From contig NZ_LMSL01000010.1 in NCBI RefSeq assembly GCF_001428405.1, positions 7,189 to 67,667 on the forward strand: a stretch of 60,479 bases of DNA, written 5' to 3'. Shown in pieces: positions 32,417 to 40,454 of this stretch (the first letter of the stretch is position 1; the number at the start of each line of letters is the position of its first letter). Under the pieces are notes generated by a model, which was given only the letters and a program-made list of their open reading frames with translations, was not told the DNA's origin and made no database searches. The translations under genes were made by a program, and so were the position numbers. The DNA comes from Frateuria sp. Soil773. Its GTDB lineage: Bacteria; Pseudomonadota; Gammaproteobacteria; Xanthomonadales; Rhodanobacteraceae.

Positions 32417-32616
32417 CCTGCGTCCAGAGAGTTCCCTCCGGCGAAAGTAGCGAAACGCGGGGCGCTGTCAACGCTCAAGTTCCGGCCGCGTTGGCCGATG
32501 GATGGCGGTCGCTGCGGCCGTGGGCCGCAGCCCGGGATCGCCGTGCGGTCCTCGTTTGCGGCATGCTTGCCGGTTCGAGCGGGGCTTTTCCCGGCCCCAT
32601 GATGAGGAGTGTGCCG

Positions 32617-33804
32617 ATGTCCATCGATCTGGCCACCGTCGCCCTGCTCGGGGCGGTGCAGGCATGGCTGATGGCCATCGTGCTGTGGACCTCCACCGGC
32701 AGCTATGCCGGCGTGGCGCGGGCCAGCCTGCGCATCCGCGCCGTCGCGCTGGGCCTGGAGGCGGCCGCATGGGTGCTGCTGGGGCTGCGCGGGCAGGTGG
32801 GCGAGTGGCTGTCGATCCTGGTGGCGAACGGGGTGATGCTGGTGTCGTACGCGATGACGGTGCACGCCCTGCGCATGCTGCTCGGCGTGCCCCAGCGCCG
32901 GCGGCTGGCGGCGGCGGTGGCGGCGGCGGGGTGGCTGGCGATCGCCTGGTTCGCCGTGGTGGACCCCGATTACCAGGCCCGCGTGCTGTGCGCCACGCTG
33001 GCGGTGTTGGCATACCTAGCCATGATGCTGCTGCCGCTGAGCGACGGCCTGCGCCGCGGGGGTTCGTCCGCCAAGCGGGTGCTGCTGGTGATCCTGACCA
33101 CGGCGATGTGGATGCTGTGCTGGCGCCTGGCCGAGCCGCTGCTCTCGGCGCGGCCGGCGGGCGGCTTCCTGGCGTCCAGCTTCGTCAACACCGCCTTCCT
33201 GATGTTCTCCGCGATGCAGCCGCTGTTCACCAGCATCGGCTTCCTGCTGCTCTACAACGAGACCATGCAGAAGGAACTGAAGTCGCTGGCGCGGATCGAC
33301 CCGCTGACCGGCGTAGCCAACCGGCTCGCCCTGGTCGAGGCGGCCGAGCGCCTGCTGGAGGAGGCCACGCGCGACGGCCGGCCGCTGGGCGTGCTGATGC
33401 TCGACGCGGACCACTTCAAGAGCGTGAACGACCGCTTCGGCCACAGCGGCGGCGACAAGGTGCTGCGCGCGTTCACGGCGAGCATCCAGCGCGCGCTGGA
33501 CGGCGGCGAAGTGTTCGGCCGGATCGGCGGCGAGGAGTTCGTGGTGCTTTCGCCCGGCATCGGCCTGGCCGAGGCGCTGGCGCTGGCCGGGCGGCTCCGG
33601 GCCGCGGTGGCCGGCATGGGCCTGGCCATCGACGGGCAGACGCTGGCGCTGACCGTGTCGGTCGGGGTCGCCGCGGCGTCGCCCGGCGAGCGCGACGTGG
33701 CCTCGCTGCTGCGGCGCGCCGACGCGGCGCTGTACGCGGCCAAGCGCGCCGGCCGCGACCGCGTGATGGTGGCCGACGGCGATCCCGCCCAGCCGCCGGC
33801 CTGA
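32617..33804 (+). CDS. Membrane diguanylate cyclase (GGDEF)
   Basis: The 395-residue protein has about six hydrophobic segments in residues 1-215 and a C-terminal GGDEF domain that makes cyclic di-GMP. The domain opens LARIDPLTGVANRLAL and contains LDADHFKSVNDRFGHSGGDK and the active site FGRIGGEEF near residue 305. A RALD sequence lies eight residues before the active site, too far for the usual five-residue RxxD inhibitory site, so product inhibition there is doubtful. GAGGAG seven bases before the ATG at 32617 supports the start. The N-terminal sensor type is not recognised. It is divergent from the helicase. Confidence 0.88.
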   Translation: MSIDLATVALLGAVQAWLMAIVLWTSTGSYAGVARASLRIRAVALGLEAAAWVLLGLRGQVGEWLSILVANGVMLVSYAMTVHALRMLLGVPQRRRLAAAVAAAGWLAIAWFAVVDPDYQARVLCATLAVLAYLAMMLLPLSDGLRRGGSSAKRVLLVILTTAMWMLCWRLAEPLLSARPAGGFLASSFVNTAFLMFSAMQPLFTSIGFLLLYNETMQKELKSLARIDPLTGVANRLALVEAAERLLEEATRDGRPLGVLMLDADHFKSVNDRFGHSGGDKVLRAFTASIQRALDGGEVFGRIGGEEFVVLSPGIGLAEALALAGRLRAAVAGMGLAIDGQTLALTVSVGVAAASPGERDVASLLRRADAALYAAKRAGRDRVMVADGDPAQPPA

Positions 33805-33889
33805 GCGCCGGCGCGTCCGTTTTCTACAAGACGGCCGCGCAAGGCGGCCCTATCGTGGACGGCAAGCGATCCACGACGGAGCCGGCACG

Positions 33890-34348
33890 ATGCGCGAACC
33901 GCAAACCATCCACGAGGTCTTCCCCTACCTGCGCGTGCACGACGCGAAGGCGGCGGTGGACTACTACCGGCGCGTGTTCGGCGCCCGCGTGCGGCTGCGG
34001 CTGGACGAGCCGGGCACGGGCCGGATCGGCCATGCCGAACTGGAGATCGGCCCGGCGGTGGTGATGCTGTCGGACGAATTCCCCGAGTGCGGCATCGTCG
34101 GCCCGCGCACGCTCGGCGGCGCCAGCGCGTCGATCCACCTGCACGTGGACGACGCCGATGCGTTGCTGGCCGCGGCGGTGGACGCCGGCGGCACCCTGCT
34201 GCGGCCGGCCGCGGATGCGTTCTACGGCGAGCGCAGCGGCACGCTGCGCGATCCGTTCGGGCACGAGTGGCTGATCGGCCATTCGATCGAGGAAGTGGAT
34301 GCGGCGGAGATGCAGCGACGGTACGACGCGACGATGCCGGGGAGTTGA
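33890..34348 (+). CDS. VOC-family (glyoxalase/dioxygenase fold) protein
   Basis: The 152-residue protein has two beta-alpha-beta-beta-beta modules of the vicinal oxygen chelate fold: FPYLRVHDAKAAVDYYRRVFG at the N-terminus and SIHLHVDDADALLAAAVDAG in the second half. RDPFGHEWLIGH follows near the end. It resembles the PhnB-like group. Metal ligands cannot be assigned with confidence. It lies 86 bases after the diguanylate cyclase gene in the same direction; a link is not evident. Confidence 0.82.
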   Translation: MREPQTIHEVFPYLRVHDAKAAVDYYRRVFGARVRLRLDEPGTGRIGHAELEIGPAVVMLSDEFPECGIVGPRTLGGASASIHLHVDDADALLAAAVDAGGTLLRPAADAFYGERSGTLRDPFGHEWLIGHSIEEVDAAEMQRRYDATMPGS

Positions 34349-34398
34349 CGGGCAGGCTCCTGGAGCCACGATCTTTCCGCCGGTCCAACTGCCTCCTC

Positions 34399-34651
34399 GT
34401 CATTCCTGCGGCTTTCAACGGCCGCAGGGCCGGTCAAGCTGGGGCGCTTTTCGACAGCCGAAAGGCTGGTCATCCAGCGTCGTTAAGCTTCGGAGCATCA
34501 AGTCACTGGATTCCTGCTTTCGCAGGAATGACGGGATCGAGTCACCTGGATTCCTGCTTGACCGGCCCTGCGGCCGTTGAAAGCCGCTGGGATGACGAGC
34601 CATGGAGAAATGACGTGTCGTGGAGGGGCTGGGGATTTCGAACGGGCTCTA
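34399..34651. repeat. MITE-like dispersed repeat, copy C
   Basis: Almost the whole gap between the VOC gene and the MpaB-type gene is repeat. Modules include CGTCATTCCTGCGGCTTTCA, GCTTTTCGACAGCCGAAAGG, CACTGGATTCCTGCTTTCGC, GCGGCCGTTGAAAGCCGCTG and the end GGGGATTTCGAACGGGCTCT. The end module matches the outer ends of copies B and D. The final CTA (34649-34651) is, on the minus strand, the TAG stop of the MpaB-type gene, so the element abuts that gene exactly. The left outer end is not intact. Confidence 0.75.
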
Positions 34652-35587
34652 GCCGGCGGCGGGAGGCTGCCAGCGCAGCATCGCGTCCATCGGCACGCCG
34701 ACCCGTTTGCAGGCGCGGCTGACCACGCCGTCCCTGAGCGCGGCGCGGAACGCCGGCGCCATCGCCCACAGCGCCTGCGACGCGAGCCGCGCCTGCCGCC
34801 GCTGCAGCGGCGTGCGCTGCAGCGACAGCCCGGCCCAGTCGGGCAGCAGGGCCGCGCCGGCATGCAGGAACACGTCGCGCGACAGGCCGGCGGCCGGCAC
34901 CGGCAGGCGCACGCGGGCGAGGAAGCCGAGCACCACGCGCGAGCGTTCGCCGTAGTCGAGCTGCGGTCGCACGGCCTGGAAATACGCCTCCACCTCGGCC
35001 TCCGAGCGCGGCACGTCCCGCGCGCCCAGCGCCTCGGCGATGCGGCGCACCTCGTCGTAGTAGCGATCGGCGGCGCCGGCCGGCAGGCGCCGGTGGCTGT
35101 AGCGCCGGTAGCCCTGCAGGAAGCTGTAGGCCTCGGTGACGTGGACCCAGGCCAGCAGCGCCGGATCGTCGGCGGCGTAGGGACGCCCGTCCCCGGCGTG
35201 GCCGCGCACCTGGCGGTGGATCGCGCGCACGCGCTCGATCAGCGCCTCGGCCGCCGCGCGCGGCGCGTACGTGGTGGCGCCGACGAAGGTGGTGGTGCGG
35301 CGCAGCCGGCCGAGCAGGTCCTCGCGGAAATTGGAGTGGTCCCACACGCCGGCCAGCGCCAGCGGATGCAGGGTCTGCAGCATCAGGGCGGCGAGGCCGC
35401 CGGCCAGCATGCCGGGGAAATCCGCATGGATGCGCCAGGTGGCGCAGTCAGGCCCGAACAGGCCCGGGTCGCCCAGGGGCCGGTCGTAGTCGAGCGTGCC
35501 CTGTTCGGCGCGTGGAAAGGCGCCGAGCACCCAGCGCCGGATCGGCTCGACGGCGGGACGGGCGAGCAGGTGCAGGGGCGAGGGCAT
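34649..35587 (-). CDS. MpaB/latex-clearing-type oxygenase (DUF2236)
   Basis: The 312-residue protein belongs to the DUF2236 group that includes fungal MpaB and rubber oxygenase Lcp. Recognisable stretches are ATWRIHADFPGMLAGGLAAL, LMLQTLHPLALAGVWDHSNF, RLRRTTTFVGATTYAP and AIHRQVRGHAGDGRPYAADD followed by LLAWVHVTEAYS. Histidines in these motifs could bind heme iron. Substrate is unknown. The stop codon coincides with the end of repeat copy C. The gene stands alone between the repeat and a 275-base gap in which I recognised nothing. Confidence 0.82.
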   Translation of the reverse strand: MPSPLHLLARPAVEPIRRWVLGAFPRAEQGTLDYDRPLGDPGLFGPDCATWRIHADFPGMLAGGLAALMLQTLHPLALAGVWDHSNFREDLLGRLRRTTTFVGATTYAPRAAAEALIERVRAIHRQVRGHAGDGRPYAADDPALLAWVHVTEAYSFLQGYRRYSHRRLPAGAADRYYDEVRRIAEALGARDVPRSEAEVEAYFQAVRPQLDYGERSRVVLGFLARVRLPVPAAGLSRDVFLHAGAALLPDWAGLSLQRTPLQRRQARLASQALWAMAPAFRAALRDGVVSRACKRVGVPMDAMLRWQPPAAG

Positions 35588-35862
35588 GGCGGCCAGTGTA
35601 TCGCGGGGCGGGTTTCGGGCGCGCAGATGCGGGCCCGTGCCCTCGTTCCGTGGGAACGGCTACGGCCGCGCCGGCCCGACGGCCGGTATCGCGAGCGGCA
35701 GTAGCCGTTCCGGCCGGAGCGTCCGGCTTCCGGAAGCGCATCCTGCGCGCGAAAGCGTGCCGCCTCGCGGCATGCACCTGCACGCGAGGCGCTCTGCAAG
35801 GCCGGGACGCGCGCGATGGCGTCGCGGGCGAAGTATTCCTGCAGCGCGCCGCGTGGGAGGGG

Positions 35863-36789
35863 TCATTTCGCCTCGCGCACCGGGATGGCGATGCTGCACA
35901 GGTCGATCTTGCCGGCCGGGTTGCGGTAGAAGTCGTCGCGGCGGTTGCGCTTGGATTCGATCAGCGCGGCGAAGGTCGGGCTGTCGGTGCGCAGCACTTC
36001 GACCTTGGCGCGCTGCGCCTCGGGCAGGTCGGCGGCGAGGCGTACCGACTCGATCGCCACGCGCTGCTGCGGCTTGGCGTAGAAGCCCATCGGCGCCGGG
36101 CCGCGCGGCAGCCCGGAGAGCAGTTCCATGCCCTCGATCACCCGGCCGGCGATGGCCAGGTTGCGGTCCAGGCCGCGCGGCGCCTGGCCGATCACCGCGT
36201 ACAGCGAGCTGCCGCTGCCGGTTTCCGGGCCGACGTCGCGCGCCACGCCCACCGCGCCGTAGCAGTGCGTGAGCCAGGTCTGCCCGCTGGCCGGGTCGCG
36301 CGCGGCGGGAAAGCCCCCGGAGAAGCCGACCTCGGGCGCGTAGACGTCGCCGTCGGGCAGGGCGGTCCAGGGCAGCTTCGGGTCGATCGGGCGGGTGTAT
36401 TCGGGCGGCAGGGTCTTTTTCGCCTTGCCCAGCGGCTTGATCTTGCTCTTGTCGCCGTTGTCGTCGTCGTTCGGGTCGCCCCACTGGGTGACGAAGTTGT
36501 CCTGCACGCGGATGATGGCCAGGCCGTCGAAATAGTGCCCATGCACCAGGGTGCGGATGTTGGCCGCGTGCAGCGGGGTGTAGTCCGGCGCCAACTCGAT
36601 CAGCACGCGGCCGGTCGGCAACTGCATCTGCAACAGGTTCTGCGGGTCGGGACGGCGCCATTCGGACGGCCCGGACTTCGCCAGCAGCTCCTTCGCGGTG
36701 GGCGTGGGCGCCGGCTTCGCCTCGTCGGCAAGCGCGGGCAGGGCCAGCAGGCTGGCGGCGAGGGCAAGGGCGATGAGGTTGCGGCGCAT
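35863..36789 (-). CDS. Exported cyclophilin-type peptidyl-prolyl isomerase
   Basis: The 308-residue protein starts with a signal peptide (LIALALAASLLALPALA, cut near residue 21). A cyclophilin domain follows, in which GRVLIELAPDYTPLHAANIR, HYFDGLAIIRVQDNFVTQWG and the later FSGGFP fit the isomerase fold. A lysine-rich insert near residues 115-135 and a C-terminal extension past about 235 make it longer than minimal cyclophilins. It would catalyse proline isomerisation in the periplasm. It is divergent from the borosin methyltransferase, with 278 bases between; I see no functional tie. Confidence 0.88.
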   Translation of the reverse strand: MRRNLIALALAASLLALPALADEAKPAPTPTAKELLAKSGPSEWRRPDPQNLLQMQLPTGRVLIELAPDYTPLHAANIRTLVHGHYFDGLAIIRVQDNFVTQWGDPNDDDNGDKSKIKPLGKAKKTLPPEYTRPIDPKLPWTALPDGDVYAPEVGFSGGFPAARDPASGQTWLTHCYGAVGVARDVGPETGSGSSLYAVIGQAPRGLDRNLAIAGRVIEGMELLSGLPRGPAPMGFYAKPQQRVAIESVRLAADLPEAQRAKVEVLRTDSPTFAALIESKRNRRDDFYRNPAGKIDLCSIAIPVREAK

Positions 36790-36840
36790 GGGTTCCCCTT
36801 CGGTCGGCGGTGGTTTCTCCTGGCTCCGAAACTTAGCAGA

Positions 36841-36894
36841 ACGGTTGCGCGCGAAATCGCACCCGTGCAGCCGGTCACGAGGACGGTTGCGCGC
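36841..36894. repeat. Pair of 12-bp direct repeats in a divergent promoter region
   Basis: ACGGTTGCGCGC occurs at 36841-36852 and again at 36883-36894, a 42-base step, which is about four DNA turns. The pair lies between the cyclophilin start (36789) and the borosin methyltransferase start (37068). Same-face direct repeats could bind a regulator, but the match may be chance in G+C-rich DNA. Confidence 0.4.
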
Positions 36895-37063
36895 AAGCCG
36901 GCGATCCCGCGCGGGGCGTATCAGCCGGTGCGCGCCGCCACCGGCGAGATGCGGCGTTCGATCCGGTACGCGACGGCGGGCGGCGGCGATTGATGGCCCG
37001 GGTGGGGCCGGGCCGGACCGCCACGAGACCCATGTGTCCGACTCCCGGATTGCCCTACTATCG

Positions 37064-37079
37064 TGTGATGAACATCACA
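37064..37079. promoter_or_regulatory. CRP/Clp-type palindrome over the borosin methyltransferase start
   Basis: TGTGATGAACATCACA is an exact match to the CRP consensus TGTGA-N6-TCACA. In Xanthomonas relatives the CRP homologue Clp binds the same site and is released by cyclic di-GMP. The site contains the ATG at 37068. A TACTAT hexamer at 37056-37061 could be a -10 box that starts transcription at or near the ATG. A protein bound here would block transcription rather than activate it. Confidence 0.5.
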
Positions 37080-37904
37080 TCTCTAGCGACATCGAACACC
37101 GGACACCGGGGCAGCCTCGCCTGCATCGGCCTGGGCATGACCCTGGGCTCCCACCTCACGCCGCTGGCGCGCAGCCATATCGAGCAGGCGGACGTGGTGT
37201 TCGCCGGGCTTTCCGACGGCGTGGTGGAGTTGTGGCTGCAGCGCATGCACCCGGACGTGCGCAGCCTCCAGCCCTATTACCGCGAGGGCAAGTCGCGGAT
37301 GAAGACCTACTGGCAGTGGGTCAGGCTGATGCTGGCCGAAGTGCGCGCCGGCAAGCGCGTCTGCGGGGTGTTCTACGGCCATCCCGGCATCTTCGCCTGG
37401 TCGCCGCACAAGGCCGTCGAGCTGGCCCGTGCGGAAGGGTTCCCGGCGCACATGGAGCCGGGCATTTCCGCCGAGGACTGCCTCTACGCCGACCTGGGGA
37501 TCGATCCCGGCCGTTTCGGCTGCCAGCATTTCGAGGCCAGCCAGTTGCTGTTCTACCAGCGCCGCATCGACACCGCCGGCTACCTGGTGCTGTGGCAGGT
37601 GGGGCTGGCCGGCGACCGCTCGCTGGGACGCCTCCGGACCGGACCGGCCTACCGCCAGGTGCTGGTGGACCTGCTGGCCCAGGATTATCCGCTCGACCAC
37701 GAGGTGATCGTCTACCGCGGGGCGACGCTGCCGATCGAGCAGCCGCGCATCCGCCGCGTGGCCTTGCGCGAGCTGCCCCACATTCCGCTCACCGCCGAGG
37801 AAACGGTGGTGCTGCCGCCGGCGGAAGCCTTGAGGCCCAATCTAGCCATTCAGGAGCGGCTGGCGGCTTTGGATAGACTGGAGGGGGTAGGTGCCTTTGC
37901 ATGA
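37068..37904 (+). CDS. Split-borosin peptide alpha-N-methyltransferase
   Basis: The 278-residue enzyme has the tetrapyrrole-methylase fold and strongly resembles the borosin methyltransferases OphMA (fungal) and SonM (Shewanella), which methylate backbone amides of a precursor peptide. Shared stretches are GSLACIGLG (residues 15-23), YYREGKSRMKTY (70-81, with the Arg and Tyr region used in OphMA catalysis), GVFYGHPGIF (100-109), EPGISAEDCLYADLGIDP (130-147) and YPLDHEVIVY. It lacks the C-terminal core that OphMA carries. The precursor is instead the separate gene 200 bases downstream. The ATG at 37032 is an alternative start. Confidence 0.9.
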   Translation: MNITSLATSNTGHRGSLACIGLGMTLGSHLTPLARSHIEQADVVFAGLSDGVVELWLQRMHPDVRSLQPYYREGKSRMKTYWQWVRLMLAEVRAGKRVCGVFYGHPGIFAWSPHKAVELARAEGFPAHMEPGISAEDCLYADLGIDPGRFGCQHFEASQLLFYQRRIDTAGYLVLWQVGLAGDRSLGRLRTGPAYRQVLVDLLAQDYPLDHEVIVYRGATLPIEQPRIRRVALRELPHIPLTAEETVVLPPAEALRPNLAIQERLAALDRLEGVGAFA

Positions 37905-38030
37905 CAGGCAGGGCACCATAGGGAGGGAAAGCGGTTTCACGCGACACCCAGGGGATGACGGGGACTTCGGCCGGTACGCGGTACGCCTTGCGCACGAGAC
38001 GACGGCGGCCCTTGCCGGTTCTGGTCGGAT

Positions 38031-38049
38031 GGACGGCGGTACGCCGTCC
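38031..38049. repeat. Perfect inverted repeat before the borosin precursor
   Basis: GGACGGCG (38031-38038) and CGCCGTCC (38042-38049) form an 8-bp perfect inverted repeat around GTA. It is 54 bases before the precursor ATG, in the 199-base gap after the methyltransferase gene. It could be an mRNA hairpin that separates expression of enzyme and precursor, or an operator. It lacks a T-run, so it is not an evident terminator. Confidence 0.5.
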
Positions 38050-38103
38050 CACGTGCCGGACCCCGTCCAACGATTGCACGACCATTGAAAACAGGGGGAG
38101 TAC

Positions 38104-38403
38104 ATGTCGGACACGATCGAACTGCTGGAGGCCATCGGCCGGGACGCTTCGCTGCGCTATGCCTCGGCCGAGGAACTGGCCGGCGTGCTTGCACAGGCGC
38201 AGGCTTCGGAGGCCCTCGCCTCGGCGGTGGCGCAGGGCGACAGCGCGTTGCTGGCCGTGGAGCTTGGGCAGCGGTCCCTTGACCCGCCGCAGATTTCGCA
38301 GTTTCCCGGTCACGAGGACGACGAGCCGGAACAGGATGAGGACGAGGACGAGGAGCATGGCGAGCCCCCGGCCCATGGACGAAGCGAGCCCTCGCCCAGA
38401 TAG
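38104..38403 (+). CDS. Split-borosin precursor peptide
   Basis: The 99-residue protein begins with a helical segment (IELLEAIGRDASLRYASAEE, then LAGVLAQAQ) that resembles the borosin-binding domain of SonA-like precursors. That domain usually has LG-DA-L near the start and a GD motif later, here VAQGDSALL. Residues about 56-75 (QRSLDPPQISQFPGHEDDEP) are the likely core region. A very acidic stretch (EQDEDEDEEHGEPP) and a Pro/Ser-rich end follow. AGGGGGAG at 38092-38099 is a strong ribosome site. The methyltransferase lies upstream and the diguanylate cyclase begins 14 bases after the stop. The methylation sites are not known. Confidence 0.8.
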   Translation: MSDTIELLEAIGRDASLRYASAEELAGVLAQAQASEALASAVAQGDSALLAVELGQRSLDPPQISQFPGHEDDEPEQDEDEDEEHGEPPAHGRSEPSPR

Positions 38404-38417
38404 CAGCCGAGACCGAC

Positions 38418-40193
38418 ATGTCCTGGCTGCCAAGCCGCTTCCAGCCATGGCCAGCGCTGCTGGCCATGGTCCTGGCCGCGTTCGCGCCGGCCGGGCGGGC
38501 GGCCTTGCCCGTCGCGGATCCGACCGCCTTCCTTGAGCAGGCGGAAAATCTCAGCCGGAAGGACCATTCCCGCTTCGTCGAGATGCTGGCGCAGATCCAC
38601 CGCGAGGCGCCGCGCCTGTCGCCGGGCCAGCAGTGGCACCTGCGCTACCTCGATGCCTGGGAGAGCATGTTCGAGGGCAGCTACACCAAGTCCGAGTCCC
38701 TGCTGCGCGAGGTGATCGACCATTCCGGCGAGGCCACCCTGGTCGCCAAGGCCAGGGCGCTGATGCTGACCAACCTGGGCGTCAACCAGCGCTACGAGGA
38801 AGCCTATGCGCTGGCCAACCGCCTGGCCGCCGAGTTGCCTTCGCTGAAGGATCTGGCCGCGCGCCATCTGGTCCTGATGAACCTGTCGCAGATGCTGGAC
38901 CTGGCCGGCCAGACCGACCTGGCAATCAAGTACGCGCGCATGATGGAAGAGACCGCCCTCCCCGGCGAGACGCGCTGCATCCCACTCTCGTTGCAGGTCG
39001 CGGCGTTGTACAACGGCAAGCGGCTGACTTCGTCCAGCCGGGAGCTGCAGGAAGGTATCGGCGTCTGCACGGCGGCCGACCTGCCGGTCATCACCAATAC
39101 CATCCGGCTGGTGCTGGCGAGCCTCTACCTGGACGAGAACCAGCCGACCAGGGCCTTGGCGCTGCTCGACCGGATCGAGCCGAGCATCCAGGCCAATCGC
39201 TACTATCCGCACATGCTGTCGGAACGCGCGGAGCGTGCGCAGGCCCATGCCAAGCTGGGCAACGACGGCGAGGCCAGGAAAGCCGCGCTGGCCGCCATCG
39301 CGATGAGCCGTCCCGGCGACATCAGCGAGTGGCTGATGGTGGCCTACGAGGTGCTGTACCAGGTCGAGAAGAAGCAGGGCAACGCCGCGGCCGCACTCTC
39401 GTACTACGAGCACTACGTCACCCAGGACAAGGGCTACCTCAACGATATCAGCGCCCGCGCGGTGGCCTACGAGGTGGCCCAGCAGCACATGCTCGCGCAG
39501 AAGCTCGAGACGGAGCGGCTGGGCAAGCAGAACAACATCCTGCGGCTGCAGCAGGCGCTGGCCACCAAGGCCATCGAGGCCGGGCGGCTCTATATCGCCC
39601 TGCTGCTGGTGGTCCTGGTCTCCATCGTCTTCTGGCTGTTCCGGCTCAAGCGTTCGCAGTTGCGCTTCAAGAAGCTGTCCTGCCAGGACGGATTGACCGG
39701 CATCGCCAACCACCAGCACTTCATCGGCGAGGCCGAACGTGCCCTGCGCCTGCTGGAAAAGAAGCAGGGCGACGCCTGCCTGGTCTCCATCGACCTGGAC
39801 CATTTCAAGCTGATCAACGACACCCACGGCCACGCCATGGGCGATGCCGTGCTCAAGCGCACCGTGGCCGTCTGCCGCGAGCAGTTGCGCCCCGGCGACC
39901 TGTTCGGCCGCCTGGGCGGAGAGGAGTTCGGCATCCTGCTGCCCGATTGCCTGCGCACCGAGGGCCTGATCATCGCCGATCGCATCCGGTCGGCGATCGA
40001 GGCGACGCCGATCGACGGCGACGGCTGCATCGTGTCGGTTTCCGCCAGCATCGGCCTGGCTTCCACCGACCTGTCCGGCTACCGGCTGCAGCGCCTGTGC
40101 CGCGAAGCGGACGCCGCGCTCTACCGGGCCAAGCGGACCGGGCGCAACCGGGTCATCGCCGACATCCAGAACAGCAGCCTGGTCGAAGCCTGA
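38418..40193 (+). CDS. Periplasmic-TPR sensor diguanylate cyclase
   Basis: The 591-residue protein has a signal peptide (residues about 1-28), a large periplasmic TPR-like helical region (about 30-375), one transmembrane helix (LYIALLLVVLVSIVFWLF, about 393-410) and a cytoplasmic GGDEF domain. The domain contains CQDGLTGIANHQHFIGEA, SIDLDHFKLINDTHGHAMGD and the active site FGRLGGEEFG near residue 500. It should make cyclic di-GMP in response to an envelope signal. It starts 14 bases after the borosin precursor and is probably on the same transcript. This layout is common for stand-alone sensors in Lysobacterales, so the link to the peptide may be incidental. Confidence 0.9.
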   Translation: MSWLPSRFQPWPALLAMVLAAFAPAGRAALPVADPTAFLEQAENLSRKDHSRFVEMLAQIHREAPRLSPGQQWHLRYLDAWESMFEGSYTKSESLLREVIDHSGEATLVAKARALMLTNLGVNQRYEEAYALANRLAAELPSLKDLAARHLVLMNLSQMLDLAGQTDLAIKYARMMEETALPGETRCIPLSLQVAALYNGKRLTSSSRELQEGIGVCTAADLPVITNTIRLVLASLYLDENQPTRALALLDRIEPSIQANRYYPHMLSERAERAQAHAKLGNDGEARKAALAAIAMSRPGDISEWLMVAYEVLYQVEKKQGNAAAALSYYEHYVTQDKGYLNDISARAVAYEVAQQHMLAQKLETERLGKQNNILRLQQALATKAIEAGRLYIALLLVVLVSIVFWLFRLKRSQLRFKKLSCQDGLTGIANHQHFIGEAERALRLLEKKQGDACLVSIDLDHFKLINDTHGHAMGDAVLKRTVAVCREQLRPGDLFGRLGGEEFGILLPDCLRTEGLIIADRIRSAIEATPIDGDGCIVSVSASIGLASTDLSGYRLQRLCREADAALYRAKRTGRNRVIADIQNSSLVEA

Positions 40194-40454
40194 GGCATCG
40201 GACGGCCATTGCCTGAGGGCGCCGTCCGCCCCAGCGGCGAAGTCGACGATGTGCTTGGGAGTGCGTAGGGCGGAGGTTCGATTTCCCGATCGACCGATCA
40301 TCGAGCAATCGGTGATCGGCCAGGAGCGGCGGTCATCCGTGAGAACACGGGAGCGGCTCGCGCAAAGCCGGACCGCGGGAATGGGCGCGTGACATCCAAC
40401 GAACCAATGCCACCACCAGCAGGCTGGCACCACGCCAGCGCAGCCGTTTCCGCG

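Noticed and set aside
33480..33545. RxxD inhibitory site in the first diguanylate cyclase
   Set aside because: RALD is eight residues from GGEEF instead of five, so it does not fit the canonical I-site.
37891..38088. Possible second small precursor in the borosin gap
   Set aside because: The 65-codon frame has no ribosome site and no resemblance to the borosin-binding helix region.
40294..40319. Inverted repeat CCGATCA / TGATCGG between convergent genes
   Set aside because: The arms are short, the loop is 12 bases and there is no T-run, so I do not call it a terminator or operator.
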